Position numbers and translations under genes: made by a program. The notes under the pieces are model-generated. The model made no database searches. It was not told the origin of the DNA and saw nothing but the letters and a program-made list of their open reading frames with translations. From Rhizobacter sp. Root1221 (GTDB lineage Bacteria > Pseudomonadota > Gammaproteobacteria > Burkholderiales > Burkholderiaceae_C), in contig NZ_LMDI01000006.1 in NCBI RefSeq assembly GCF_001425785.1, positions 1 through 64,000 on the forward strand: a DNA stretch of 64,000 nt, given 5' to 3'. This document shows positions 45,065 to 54,291 of this stretch, piece after piece; the first letter of the stretch is position 1; every line of letters starts with the position of its first letter.

Positions 45065-45083
45065 GACGCGCCGCTGGCGCGTC
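45065..45083. terminator. Hairpin between convergent hppD and Bug genes
   Basis: GACGCGCC-GCT-GGCGCGTC forms a perfect 8-bp stem in the 26-base gap between two convergent genes, touching the stop of the Bug gene. There is no T-tract on either side, so it may be a weak or Rho-assisted bidirectional terminator. Confidence 0.5.
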
Positions 45084-46053
45084 AGCTGGCAGACGCCCCC
45101 GATTTCTGCACAAGGGCCGCCCACCGCGGGATCTCGGTGGCCATCAGCGCGGCCAGCGCCTCGGGCGACCCCGCGGCGATCTCCATGCCGAACTGCCCTC
45201 CCAGCTTCGCCGACACCTCCGGCGTCTGCAGCGCCTTGCGGATCTCCGACGACAGCCGGTCCACGATGGCCCGGGGCGTATTCTTCGGCGCGTACACCGC
45301 CTGCCACGATGCCATCTCGAAGCCTGCCACACCGGCTTCCACCATGGTCGGTGTGCCCGGCGACAGCGCGATGCGCTTGGCCGTGGTGACGGCCAGCAGC
45401 TTCAACTTGCCCTGCTGCAGCAACGGCAGTGCCGCCGTCATCTGGTCGAACATGAAGGTCACGTTGCCACCCGACACGTCGATCATCGCCGGCGGGGTTC
45501 CCTTGTAGGCCACGTGGGTCAACGGCACACCGATCAGGTCGGCGAACAACTCACCGGCCAGGTGGGTGGACGTGCCGGCGCCCGACGACGCGAAGGTGCG
45601 GCGGCGCTCGTCCTTCTTGAGCAGCGCGATCAGCTGCGCCACCGTGTCGACCCCGAGGTTCGGATCCACCAGCAGCACGTTGGGCAGGAAGGCCACGAGC
45701 GACACCGGCTCGAAGTCCTTCACCGGGTCGTACGGCAGCGCCTTGTACAGGCTGCGGTTGATCGCGTGGGTGCTGATGGTGCCGCCGATCAGCGTGTAGC
45801 CGTCAGGGGCGGACCGCGCCACGTGCGTGGCGCCGATGCTGCCGCCCTGCCCCGGGCGGTTCTCGACGATGACCGTCTGGCCCAGCGACTCCTGCAGCTT
45901 CTGTGCGATCAGGCGGCCCACCACGTCGGTGGACCCGCCGGCCGTGAACGGCACGACGTAGGTGATCGGCCTGGCCTTCGGCCACGCGGGTGACTGGGCC
46001 CAGGCGGGCAGCGATGACGCCGCCAGCGCGGACAGTGCGGTGCGGCGTTTCAT
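45082..46053 (-). CDS. Bug/TctC-type tripartite tricarboxylate transporter binding protein
   Basis: A 323-residue periplasmic binding protein. Signal peptide MKRRTALSALAASSLPAWA, then the Bug signature WPKARPITYVVPFTAGGSTDVVGRLIAQKL in pieces (VVPFTAGGSTD is the ligand loop), VIVENRPGQGGSIGATHVA and YKGTPPAMIDVSGGNVTFMFD. No TctA/TctB membrane subunits are nearby; lone Bug proteins are abundant in Burkholderiales. It overlaps rraA by 4 bases and is the last gene of an ilvD-rraA-bug operon, so its ligand is probably the sugar acid or product of that route. Confidence 0.92.
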   Translation of the reverse strand: MKRRTALSALAASSLPAWAQSPAWPKARPITYVVPFTAGGSTDVVGRLIAQKLQESLGQTVIVENRPGQGGSIGATHVARSAPDGYTLIGGTISTHAINRSLYKALPYDPVKDFEPVSLVAFLPNVLLVDPNLGVDTVAQLIALLKKDERRRTFASSGAGTSTHLAGELFADLIGVPLTHVAYKGTPPAMIDVSGGNVTFMFDQMTAALPLLQQGKLKLLAVTTAKRIALSPGTPTMVEAGVAGFEMASWQAVYAPKNTPRAIVDRLSSEIRKALQTPEVSAKLGGQFGMEIAAGSPEALAALMATEIPRWAALVQKSGASAS

Positions 46054-46760
46054 CGGCGGCCTCCCTGGCGCCAGGCTTCGAAGGCCGGCAGGGTCTCCGG
46101 GTCGGTGGGCGGGTACAGGCCCACGATCGACTGGCCCGCCATCACGCGTTCGGTCACGAAGTCCTCGAACTCGGTCATCGCCGTGGCCTCGGCCGCCACG
46201 TCATCCGCCAGGTGCGCGGGAATCACGATGACCCCCTCGCCGTCACCCACCACCACGTCGCCCGGGAACACCGCCACGTCACCACAGCCGATGGGCACGT
46301 TGATGTCGATGGCCTGGTGCAAGGTCAGGTTGGTGGGGGCCGACGGCCGCTGGTGGTACGACGGGAACGGCAGCGCGGCGATGGCCGGCGAGTCGCGGAA
46401 ACCGCCGTCGGTCACGATGCCCGCCGCGCCGCGCTTCATGAGGCGCGACACGAGGATGGAACCGGCCGATGCGGCGCGCGCATCCTGGCGGCTGTCGATC
46501 ACCAGCACCGCGCCGGACGGGCACGTTTCCACCGCCACCCGCTGCGGGTGGGCCCGGTCCTGGAACACCGAGAGGGTGTTCAGGTCCTCGCGTGCGGGGA
46601 TGTAGCGCAGCGTGAAGGCCTCGCCCACCATGTTCGGCAGCGTGGCGTTCAGCGGGTGCACGTTCTGGAGGAACTGGTGGCGCAGCCCGCGCTTGAACAG
46701 CGCGGTGCACAGCGTGGCCGTGCTGACGAGGGCGAGTTGGTCGCGGGTGGTGGCTTTCAC
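46050..46760 (-). CDS. RraA family aldolase-like protein
   Basis: A 236-residue member of the RraA / 4-hydroxy-4-methyl-2-oxoglutarate (HMG) aldolase family. The metal/substrate segment GAAGIVTDGGFRDSPAI holds the Arg-Asp pair used by true aldolases, and PIGCGDVAVFPGDVVVGDGEGVIVIP is the family core. The presence of Arg-Asp suggests real aldolase or decarboxylase activity on a 2-oxo acid rather than RNase E inhibition. Placed between a sugar-acid dehydratase and a binding protein, it may cleave the 2-keto-3-deoxy acid made by the dehydratase (inferred). Confidence 0.87.
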   Translation of the reverse strand: MKATTRDQLALVSTATLCTALFKRGLRHQFLQNVHPLNATLPNMVGEAFTLRYIPAREDLNTLSVFQDRAHPQRVAVETCPSGAVLVIDSRQDARAASAGSILVSRLMKRGAAGIVTDGGFRDSPAIAALPFPSYHQRPSAPTNLTLHQAIDINVPIGCGDVAVFPGDVVVGDGEGVIVIPAHLADDVAAEATAMTEFEDFVTERVMAGQSIVGLYPPTDPETLPAFEAWRQGGRR

Positions 46761-46775
46761 GAGGGTCCTTGGCGT

Positions 46776-48509
46776 TCAGAAGATGTCGGGTTCGGCCACG
46801 GGCGCGCCGAACGTCGTTTCGAGGAAGTCGAAGTCGCAGCCTTCGTCGGCCTGGAGGATGTGCCGCGAGAACATCCAGCCGTAACCTCGTTCGAAGCGCG
46901 GTGGCGGCGGGGTCCAGGCGGCACGCCGTTCGGCGAGTTCGGCGTCGCTCACCTCGAGGTGGATGCGGCGCGCCGGCACGTCCACGGTGATGAGGTCGCC
47001 GGTGCGAACCAGCGCCAGCGGCCCGCCCACGTAGGCCTCCGGCGAGCAGTGCAGGATGCAGGCGCCGTAGCTCGTGCCGCTCATGCGCGCATCCGACAAG
47101 CGCAGCATGTCGCGCACGCCCTGCTTCACGAGCTTCGCGGGAATGGGCAGCATGCCCCATTCGGGCATGCCGGGGCCGCCCTGCGGGCCCGCGTTGCGCA
47201 GCACCATGATGTGGTCGGCCGTGACATCCAGGTCCTCGTCCTCCACCGCCGCCTTCATCGTGGCGTAGTCGTCGAACACCAGCGCCGGGCCCGTGTGGCG
47301 CAGGTAGCGCGGCGCGCAGGCGCTCGGTTTCATCACGGCACCGCCCGGTGCGATGTTGCCGCGCAGCACGGCCAGCGCGCCTTCGGCATACAGCGGGTTG
47401 CCCAGCGGGCGGATCACGTCGTCGTCGAACACCTTGGCTTGCGCGATGTTCTCGCCGAGCGTGCGGCCGTTCACCGTGAGGGCGTCGAGGTGCAGCCGGT
47501 TGCCGAGGCGGTTCATCAACGCTGGCAGCCCGCCCGCGTAGTAGAAGTCTTCCATTAGGTACTTCTCGCCGCTGGGGCGGATGTTCGCCAGCACGGGCAC
47601 CGTGCGGCTTGCCGCGTCGAAGTCGTCGAGCGTGACGTCGCAGCCCGCACGCCGCGACATCGCGATCACGTGCACCACCGCATTGGTGGAGCACCCCATG
47701 GCCATCGCCATCGCAATGGCGTTCTCGAACGACGCGCGGGTCAGCACACGCTGTGGCGTGAGGTCCTCCCACACCATGCCCACGATGCGGCGGCCGCACT
47801 CCGCGGCCATGCGCACGTGGTTGGCGTCGGGTGCGGGGATGGACGACGCGCCGGGCAAGGTCATGCCCATGGCCTCGGCGATGCCCATCATCGTGGCGGC
47901 GGTGCCCATGGTCATGCAGGTGCCGTGGCTGCGCGCGATGCCGGCCTCCACGCCGATCCATTCGGTGGTGCTCAGCTTGCCGGCGCGGCGTTCGTCCCAC
48001 AGCTTCCACGCGTCGGACCCCGATCCCAGCACCTGGCCGTTGTGGTTGCCACGCAGCATGGGCCCGGCCGGCAGGTAGATGGCCGGCAGGCCCGCGCTGA
48101 TGGCGCCCATCAGCAGGCCTGGCGTGGTCTTGTCGCAGCCACCCATCAGCACTGCGCCATCGACGGGGTGGCTGCGCAGCAGTTCCTCGGTTTCCATCGC
48201 GAGGAAGTTGCGATAGAGCATCGTGGTGGGTTTGACAAACGCCTCGGCGAGCGAGATGGCGGGCAGTTCGAGCGGGAAGCCACCGGCCTGCAGCACGCCG
48301 CGCTTGACGTCGTCCACCCGCTGGCGGAAATGCCCGTGGCACGGGTTGATGTCGGACCAGGTGTTGACGATGGCGATCACGGGCTTGCCCGCCCAGTCTT
48401 CCGGTGCGTAGCCCATCTGCATGATGCGCGACCGGTGGCCGAAGGACCGCAGGTCGTCGGGGGCGAACCACCGCGCGCTGCGCAAGGAGTCGGGGGATCG
48501 GTGTGTCAT
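46776..48509 (-). CDS. IlvD/Edd family sugar-acid dehydratase (L-arabinonate dehydratase-like)
   Basis: A 577-residue Fe-S dehydratase. Cluster cysteines: NTWSDINPCHGHF (about residue 57), GGCDKTTPGLLMG (about 125) and SHGTCMTMGTAATM (about 197); Lys of the metal site follows in the ILVD core. The ending RLSDARMSGTSYGACILHCSPEAYVGGPLALV (core SDARMSGTSYG) is the active-site Ser motif. Sequence details favour aldonate dehydratases of the arabinonate/xylonate group over dihydroxyacid or phosphogluconate dehydratase. First gene of ilvD-rraA-bug, with an FCD-GntR operator 15 bases upstream. Confidence 0.9.
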   Translation of the reverse strand: MTHRSPDSLRSARWFAPDDLRSFGHRSRIMQMGYAPEDWAGKPVIAIVNTWSDINPCHGHFRQRVDDVKRGVLQAGGFPLELPAISLAEAFVKPTTMLYRNFLAMETEELLRSHPVDGAVLMGGCDKTTPGLLMGAISAGLPAIYLPAGPMLRGNHNGQVLGSGSDAWKLWDERRAGKLSTTEWIGVEAGIARSHGTCMTMGTAATMMGIAEAMGMTLPGASSIPAPDANHVRMAAECGRRIVGMVWEDLTPQRVLTRASFENAIAMAMAMGCSTNAVVHVIAMSRRAGCDVTLDDFDAASRTVPVLANIRPSGEKYLMEDFYYAGGLPALMNRLGNRLHLDALTVNGRTLGENIAQAKVFDDDVIRPLGNPLYAEGALAVLRGNIAPGGAVMKPSACAPRYLRHTGPALVFDDYATMKAAVEDEDLDVTADHIMVLRNAGPQGGPGMPEWGMLPIPAKLVKQGVRDMLRLSDARMSGTSYGACILHCSPEAYVGGPLALVRTGDLITVDVPARRIHLEVSDAELAERRAAWTPPPPRFERGYGWMFSRHILQADEGCDFDFLETTFGAPVAEPDIF

Positions 48510-48523
48510 GGCCGACAGTGAAG

Positions 48524-48539
48524 CACTAAGATATTAGTG
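48524..48539. promoter_or_regulatory. GntR (FCD) operator, site 1
   Basis: CACTAAGATATTAGTG is a perfect inverted repeat (CACTAA-N4-TTAGTG) in the gap between the divergent dehydratase (start 48509) and GntR (start 48589) genes. Read on the minus strand with its left flank it matches the site at 49325-49340 at 19 of 21 positions. Confidence 0.75.
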
Positions 48540-48588
48540 TGTCAATTCTCGCGGCCGATAGAATGACTCATCGATTTCCCTGATCCGC

Positions 48589-49275
48589 ATGAACACACCG
48601 CACCGCCTGGACCGCTCCCGCCACGCTGCCCCGCAGGTCTTCGACAAGCTGCGCGAGTCAATCATCGGGCTCGAGCTGTCGCCGGGCACGGTGCTGTCGC
48701 GGGCCGATCTCGCCACCCGCTTCGGCATCAGCCAGACCCCGGTGCGCGATGCCCTCATCCGGCTCGGCGAGGAAGGCCTCGTCGACATCTTTCCGCAGCA
48801 CGCCACCGTGGTGAGCCGCATCGACGTGGGCTCGGCGCGCCAGGTCCACTTCCTTCGCCGGTCCATCGAGCTCGAGGTGGTGCGAACGCTGGCCGAGAAG
48901 CCGGAGCCCCAGCTCGTGGCGAAGTTGCGCACGCAGCTCAAGCTGCAGTCAGCGCTGGTCGACACCACCGACTACGCCGAGTTCGTGGCGGCCGACCAGG
49001 CCTTCCACCAGACCCTGTACGAAGCGGCCCACGTGCCCGACCTGTGGCGCCTCACCCGCCGCATGAGCGGCCACCTCGACCGCCTGCGCCGGTTGCACCT
49101 GCCTGCCAAGGGCAAGACCCGCGCGGTCGTGCGCGACCACACGGCCATCGTCGACGCCATCGCGGCCGGCAACGTGGCCAAGGCGCAGGATGCGCTGCGC
49201 GAACACCTGTCGGGCACGCTCGCCACGGTGGACGCCATCTGCGCGAAGTATCCCGACTACATCCACGGCGTCTAG
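48589..49275 (+). CDS. GntR family regulator, FCD subfamily
   Basis: A 228-residue regulator. N-terminal winged helix: FDKLRESIIGLELSPGTVLSRADLATRFGISQTPVRDALIRL (split: DLATRFGISQTPVRDAL is the HTH), then an FCD effector domain of helices with metal-ligand candidates (DQAFHQTLYEAA, HLDRLRR, DHTAIVDAIAAGN, REHLSGTL). FCD regulators usually repress and are released by organic or sugar acids. It is divergent from the dehydratase operon and upstream of the TRAP operon, and matching operators precede both. Confidence 0.92.
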   Translation: MNTPHRLDRSRHAAPQVFDKLRESIIGLELSPGTVLSRADLATRFGISQTPVRDALIRLGEEGLVDIFPQHATVVSRIDVGSARQVHFLRRSIELEVVRTLAEKPEPQLVAKLRTQLKLQSALVDTTDYAEFVAADQAFHQTLYEAAHVPDLWRLTRRMSGHLDRLRRLHLPAKGKTRAVVRDHTAIVDAIAAGNVAKAQDALREHLSGTLATVDAICAKYPDYIHGV

Positions 49276-49324
49276 CGGCCGGCCGATCCCGACCGGCCCC
49301 GAACCGCATTTACCCTAAGTGACA

Positions 49325-49340
49325 CACTAATGTTTTAGTG
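49325..49340. promoter_or_regulatory. GntR (FCD) operator, site 2
   Basis: CACTAATGTTTTAGTG has the same CACTAA-N4-TTAGTG arms as site 1 and the same TGACA extension on one side. It lies 71 bases before the TRAP binding-protein gene and 50 bases after gntR, so the TRAP operon likely has its own repressed promoter here. Confidence 0.75.
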
Positions 49341-49410
49341 CGTTACTGGCGGCCATTCGCCGCAGGTGTCTTCCCGCGGCGCAGTCCTTCAACCGACCAA
49401 GGAACCGCCC

Positions 49411-50370
49411 ATGAAGATGCTGTACGCCACGGCGCTGATCGCCGCCTCGTTCCCCCTGCACGCCGTGGAACTTCGCTCGGCCGACGTGCACAACAGCGAC
49501 GAGTACCCCACCGTCGCCGCAGTGCGCCACATGAGCGAGACGCTCGACAAGCAAAGCGGCGGCCGCTACAAGATTAAGGTGTTCAACAAGGGTGCGCTCG
49601 GCAACGAGAAGGAGACCCTCGACCAGGTGAAGATCGGCGCGCTCGAGATGAACCGCGTCAACATCAGCACGCTGAACGCCATCTGCCCGAAGAGCCTGGT
49701 GCCCACCATGCCGTTCCTCTTCGACTCCATCGCCCACATGCGCAAGACGCTCGACGGCCCGGTGGGCGAAGAGGTGCTCAAGGGGTGTGAACACGAAGGC
49801 CTGGTAGGGCTCGCGTTCTACGACAGCGGTTCGCGCTCCATCTACGCGAAGAAGGCCGTGCGTTCGCTGGCCGACACCAAGGGCCTGAAGATCCGCGTGC
49901 AACCGTCGGAACTGTGGGTGGCCGTGGCCAGCGCCATGGGCGCAAACGCCACGCCCATGCCCACCGGCGAGGTGTACACCGCGCTGAAGACGGGGCTGAT
50001 CGACGCGGCCGAAAACAACGTGCCGTCGTACGAGGGCTTCAAGCACTACGAGCCGGTGAAGTTCTACTCGCGCACCGAACACTCCATGGCCCCCGAGATG
50101 CTGGTGATCTCCAAGGCGGTGTTCGACAAGATGCCGAAGGCAGACCAGGACATGTTCCGGGCCGCGGCGAAGGAATCCGTGGCCTTCCAGCGCGCACGCT
50201 GGGACGAGCAGGAGGCCAAGGCACTTGCCATCGTGACCAAGGCGGGCACCCAGGTGGTGGCCGACGTGGACAAGGCGGCCTTCAAGGCCGCCATGGCGCC
50301 GGTGTACACGAAGTTCATCACCACCCCCGACCTGCAGCGCCTCGTCCAGGCCGTGCAGCAGAACAAGTGA
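49411..50370 (+). CDS. dctP: TRAP transporter substrate-binding protein (DctP)
   Basis: A 319-residue periplasmic binding protein of the DctP family. Signal peptide [18 protein letters not shown]; mature part [17 protein letters not shown]. The carboxylate-binding Arg segment is [46 protein letters not shown] in pieces (KIRVQPS and [20 protein letters not shown] are diagnostic). AAGGAA lies 7 bases before ATG 49411. Ligand is a C4- to C6-acid, probably the sugar acid handled by the dehydratase operon. Confidence 0.93.
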   Translation: MKMLYATALIAASFPLHAVELRSADVHNSDEYPTVAAVRHMSETLDKQSGGRYKIKVFNKGALGNEKETLDQVKIGALEMNRVNISTLNAICPKSLVPTMPFLFDSIAHMRKTLDGPVGEEVLKGCEHEGLVGLAFYDSGSRSIYAKKAVRSLADTKGLKIRVQPSELWVAVASAMGANATPMPTGEVYTALKTGLIDAAENNVPSYEGFKHYEPVKFYSRTEHSMAPEMLVISKAVFDKMPKADQDMFRAAAKESVAFQRARWDEQEAKALAIVTKAGTQVVADVDKAAFKAAMAPVYTKFITTPDLQRLVQAVQQNK

Positions 50371-50909
50371 GCGCGTCCCTGCCAGTCGCGGCGGCGACGC
50401 ATGCACCGGTGTCATCGCACTTCTACACGCGGCTTTGCGCCCGACTGAGCAAGGCGTGCCTCGTGGCGGCGGTGCTGGGGCTGTTCGGCATCATCGTCAG
50501 CGTGCAGGCGCAGGTGATCGGGCGCTACGTCTTCAACGACACCCCCACGTGGACCGAAGCGCTCGCGCTGCAGCTCGTCCTGTATGTCACGGCCTTTGGC
50601 GTGGCCGTGGGTGTGCGCGACGCCGGCCACATCGGGCTCGAGTCCCTGGTGACGCTGCTGCCCGACACGATGCGCCGCAAGGTGGAGGTGCTGATCCACG
50701 CGCTCGTGGGCCTCTTCGGCGGCATCCTGGTGCACAGCGGCTGGCTGTGGACGCGGCTGAAGTGGACCGAGCTCGACCCGATGCTGCACCTGCCCGTGGG
50801 CATCGACTACCTGTCGCTGGTGATCGCCGGCACGCTGATCGTGATGTTCTCGATCGAACACATCGTGGCCCTGCTGCGCGGTGAAGAGGTCGTGCCGGCC
50901 TGGCACTGA
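50367..50909 (+). CDS. dctQ: TRAP transporter small permease (DctQ)
   Basis: A 180-residue membrane protein with four helices ([21 protein letters not shown] first). Motifs [19 protein letters not shown] and [13 protein letters not shown] are typical of DctQ. The start is GTG at 50367, overlapping the dctP stop (GTGA), hence coupled translation. It couples the binding protein to the large permease DctM. Confidence 0.92.
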   Translation: MSASLPVAAATHAPVSSHFYTRLCARLSKACLVAAVLGLFGIIVSVQAQVIGRYVFNDTPTWTEALALQLVLYVTAFGVAVGVRDAGHIGLESLVTLLPDTMRRKVEVLIHALVGLFGGILVHSGWLWTRLKWTELDPMLHLPVGIDYLSLVIAGTLIVMFSIEHIVALLRGEEVVPAWH

Positions 50910-50928
50910 CCTCCCCCAAGGAAGTTTC

Positions 50929-52218
50929 ATGGAATTGGCTGTCCTGTCCCTCAGTTTCCTCGCGCTGCTGTTGCTGGGCGTTCCCGTGGCGTTTTCGATC
51001 GGGCTGTCGTCGGTGGCCACCGTGCTGTATGCCGGCGTGCCCGTTGCCATCGTGGTCCAGAAGATGGTGGGGGGCATGCAGGTGTTCTCGTTCCTGGCGA
51101 TCCCGTTCTTCGTGTTTGCCGGCGAACTGATGCTGTATGGCGGCATCGCCGACCGCATCGTGCGGTTTGCCAACGCGCTGGTGGGCCACGTGCGCGGCGG
51201 GCTGGGCATGAGCAACGTGGTGGGCTGCACGCTGTTCGGGGGGGTCGCCGGTTCTGCGCTGGCCGACGTATCGGCCATGGGCTCGGTGATGATCCCGCTG
51301 ATGAAAAAGGAAGGGTACGACGCCGACTACGCGGTCAACGTCACCACCCACGCGGCGCTGGTGGGCGTGCTGATGCCCACGTCGCACAACCTGATCATCT
51401 TCACGCTCGCCACCACCGGCATCGCGTCGGTCAGCGTGCTGAACCTCATCCTCGGGGCCGTGATCCCCGCGCTGCTGCTGACGCTGTGCAACCTGGGCGC
51501 CGCCTACTACGTGGCCGTCAAGCGCGGCTACCCCACCCGCGGCGCCTTCCCGGGCTGGGCCGCGGTGCTCGTGGCCTTCCTCGGTGCCCTGCCCGGCCTG
51601 CTGATCGTGCTGATCATCCTCACGGGCATCCTGTCGGGCATCTTCACCGCCACCGAGTCGGCGGCCACCGCGGTGCTCTGGGCGCTGCTGGTCACCGCGT
51701 TCGTCTACAAGTCGCTCAGCTGGCACGACTTCCTGAAGGCCTGTGCGAAGGCCTGCAAGACCACCGGCGTGGTGCTGCTGCTCATCGGCATCTCCTCGGC
51801 CTTCGGCTACTTCATGGCGCTGTACGAGGTGCCTCAGAAGACCGGCGAGCTGATGCAGATGGTGTCCAGCAACCCGCTGGTGATCTTCCTGCTGATCAAC
51901 CTGCTGCTGTTCATCCTCGGCACCTTCCTCGACATGGCCGCCACCATCCTCGTGTGCACGCCGATCTTCCTGCCCATCGCGATGCAGTACGGCATGGACC
52001 CGGTGCAGTTCGGCATCGTGATGCTCATCAACTGCGCGCTGGGCCTGAACACGCCGCCGGTGGGGGTCACCCAGTTCGTGGGGTGTGCGATCGGGGGGAT
52101 CTCGGTGGGACAGGTGATGAAGTCGATCCTGCCCTTCTACAGCGCGCTGGGCATGTGCCTGATGCTGGTGACCTACGTGCCGGCGTTTTCGCTGTGGCTC
52201 CCGTCGATGTTCCGGTGA
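50929..52218 (+). CDS. dctM: TRAP transporter large permease (DctM)
   Basis: A 429-residue Na+-driven permease with about twelve helices. It starts MELAVLSLSFLALLLLGVPVAFS; family motifs are FVFAGELMLYGGIADRIVRFANALVGHVRGGLG in part (LMLYGGIADRIVRFA), GSALADVSAMGSVMIPLMKKEGYD, ATESAATAVLWAL and NCALGLNTPPVGVTQFVG. It is the third gene of dctPQM and converges on paaZ with a 12-base gap. Confidence 0.94.
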   Translation: MELAVLSLSFLALLLLGVPVAFSIGLSSVATVLYAGVPVAIVVQKMVGGMQVFSFLAIPFFVFAGELMLYGGIADRIVRFANALVGHVRGGLGMSNVVGCTLFGGVAGSALADVSAMGSVMIPLMKKEGYDADYAVNVTTHAALVGVLMPTSHNLIIFTLATTGIASVSVLNLILGAVIPALLLTLCNLGAAYYVAVKRGYPTRGAFPGWAAVLVAFLGALPGLLIVLIILTGILSGIFTATESAATAVLWALLVTAFVYKSLSWHDFLKACAKACKTTGVVLLLIGISSAFGYFMALYEVPQKTGELMQMVSSNPLVIFLLINLLLFILGTFLDMAATILVCTPIFLPIAMQYGMDPVQFGIVMLINCALGLNTPPVGVTQFVGCAIGGISVGQVMKSILPFYSALGMCLMLVTYVPAFSLWLPSMFR

Positions 52219-52230
52219 GCCCTGGTGCAG

Positions 52231-54276
52231 TCACGCCCGCTTCGCTACCAGCGTCAGGATGTCGTAGCTCGCCACCAGGTCGCCGTCCTGGTTCCGGACC
52301 TCCACGTCCCACGCCACCACGCCCTGCCCCACGCCGTGGGCGTCCCGCTTGTTGCGGTCGGTCTTGCGCTTGGCGGTGAGCCGGGCCTGGATGGTGTCGC
52401 CGATGCCCACGGGCTTGACGAACCGCAGGGTGTCGAGTCCGTAGTTGGCGAGCACCGGGCCGGGGGCCGGCGACACGAACAGCCCCGCCGCGGCCGACAG
52501 CACGAAGTAGCCGTGGGCGATGCGTTTGCCGAACGGCGACGCCTTCGCGGCGATCTCGTCGAAGTGCATGTAGAAGTAGTCGCCCGACAGGCCGCCGAAG
52601 GCCACGATGTCGGCTTCGGTGACGGTGCGGCGGTGGGTCAGCAGCGAGTCGCCGATGTGGAGGTCCTCGAAGTGGCGGCGGAACGGGTGCACGTCCGACT
52701 CGCGCACGGCGGCGCCCCGGATGTGTTCGCCCACCACCGCGGCCACCATCGTGGGTGAACCCTGCAACGCGGTGCGCTGCAGGTAGTGGCGCACGGCGCG
52801 CAGGCCACCCAGCTCCTCGCCCCCGCCCGCACGCCCCGGGCCGCCGTGCTTGAGCTGTGGCAGCGGCGAACCGTGGCCGGTGGACTCGGCTGCGGCGTCG
52901 CGGTCGAGCACCAGCAGCCGGCCGTGCAGCGCGGCTGCCATCGGCACCGCGCGCGCAGCCGTGGCCGGGTCTCGCGTGACCAGCGTGCCCACGAGGCTGC
53001 CGCGGCCGCGTGCGGCCAGCGCCAGGGCTTCGTCGAGGTCGTCGTACGGCAGCAGCGTGCTGACCGGGCCGAAGGCCTCCACCTCGTGCACGGCATCGTC
53101 CGCATGCGGGTCGCGGCTCAGCAGCAGCGTCGGCGCGAAGAAGGCCCCGTCGGCGGTGCCGTCGCCCACCGGCGCAAAGCCGTCGCGTGCACCGTGCACC
53201 AGCTCCGTGTGGCGGCACAGCCGCGCCACCCGTTCGGCCACGTCGGCCTGCTGCGCGCGAGACGCCAGCGCGCCCATCGTCACGCCCTCCACCGCGGGGT
53301 CACCCACCACCGTGCGCGCCAGGCGTTCCTTCAGCCGCGACACCACGGCGTCCACGTGCCGGCGCGGCACGATCGCGCGGCGGATCGCTGTGCACTTCTG
53401 GCCCGCCTTGACGGTCATCTCGCGTGCCACCTCGGCCACGAACAGGTCGAACTCGGCGTCGTCGGGCGACACGTCCGGCGCGAGGATGGCACAGTTGAGG
53501 GAGTCGGCCTCGGCGTTGAACGGCACGCACTGGCGCACGAGGTTCGCGTTCACACGCAGCCTGGCGGCCGTGTCCGCAGACCCGGTGAACGTGACCACGT
53601 CGCGGCCGTCGAGCCGGTCCAGCAGGTCGCCGCACGACCCGATCACGAGTTGCAGGGAACCGGCCGGCAGCACCCCGCTGTCGATCATCAGGCGCACCAC
53701 GGCTTCGGTCAGGTAGCTGGTGGCCGTGGCCGGTTTGCCGATGGCCGGCATGCCGGCCAGGAACGTGGGCGCGAACTTCTCGAGCAGGCCCCAGATGGGA
53801 AAGTTGAAGGCGTTGATGTGCACCGCCACACCCCCGCGAGGCACCAGGATGTGCGTGCCGACGAACTGGCCCTGCTTGCCGAGCGGGATGGCCGGGCCCT
53901 CATGCACGAGGTTGCCCGACGGCAGCTCGTTGCCGGCCATGCTGGCGTAGGCGAAGAGCGTGCCGATGCCCCCCTCGATGTCGATCCAGCTGTCGCTCCT
54001 GGTGGCCCCGGTGTGGGCCGAGATCGCGTAGAGCTGCGACTTGCGTTCCAGCAGGTACGCGGCGAGGGCCTTCAGGCGCGCCGCCCGCTGCTGGAAGTCG
54101 AGCGCCAGCAGCGCCGGGCCGCCCTCGCAGCGGGCCCACGCCACCGCGTCGGCGAAGTCCGGGGTTTCGGTGTGCGTGGCGGCCACTGGGCGGCCGTTGA
54201 TGGCGCTGGGCAGCACCTGCGCCGCCTGGGTACCGAACCACTGGCCGGCGAGGTAACTCTGCAAGGTGGGGGTCAT
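52231..54276 (-). CDS. paaZ: Bifunctional oxepin-CoA hydrolase / 3-oxo-5,6-dehydrosuberyl-CoA semialdehyde dehydrogenase
   Basis: A 681-residue fusion. Residues 1-520 are an aldehyde dehydrogenase with Glu in VPFNAEADSLNCA and catalytic Cys in VKAGQKCTAIRRA. Residues 530-681 are a MaoC-type R-hydratase with hot-dog helix GGLSGDYFYMHFDEIAAKASPFGKRIAHGYF (split: DYFYMHFDE and AHGYFVL hold Asp and His). PaaZ opens the oxepin ring and oxidises the aldehyde in phenylacetate degradation. Last gene of the paa operon in this window, 15 bases after paaE. Confidence 0.95.
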   Translation of the reverse strand: MTPTLQSYLAGQWFGTQAAQVLPSAINGRPVAATHTETPDFADAVAWARCEGGPALLALDFQQRAARLKALAAYLLERKSQLYAISAHTGATRSDSWIDIEGGIGTLFAYASMAGNELPSGNLVHEGPAIPLGKQGQFVGTHILVPRGGVAVHINAFNFPIWGLLEKFAPTFLAGMPAIGKPATATSYLTEAVVRLMIDSGVLPAGSLQLVIGSCGDLLDRLDGRDVVTFTGSADTAARLRVNANLVRQCVPFNAEADSLNCAILAPDVSPDDAEFDLFVAEVAREMTVKAGQKCTAIRRAIVPRRHVDAVVSRLKERLARTVVGDPAVEGVTMGALASRAQQADVAERVARLCRHTELVHGARDGFAPVGDGTADGAFFAPTLLLSRDPHADDAVHEVEAFGPVSTLLPYDDLDEALALAARGRGSLVGTLVTRDPATAARAVPMAAALHGRLLVLDRDAAAESTGHGSPLPQLKHGGPGRAGGGEELGGLRAVRHYLQRTALQGSPTMVAAVVGEHIRGAAVRESDVHPFRRHFEDLHIGDSLLTHRRTVTEADIVAFGGLSGDYFYMHFDEIAAKASPFGKRIAHGYFVLSAAAGLFVSPAPGPVLANYGLDTLRFVKPVGIGDTIQARLTAKRKTDRNKRDAHGVGQGVVAWDVEVRNQDGDLVASYDILTLVAKRA

Positions 54277-54291
54277 TGGTTTGTCTCCAGC

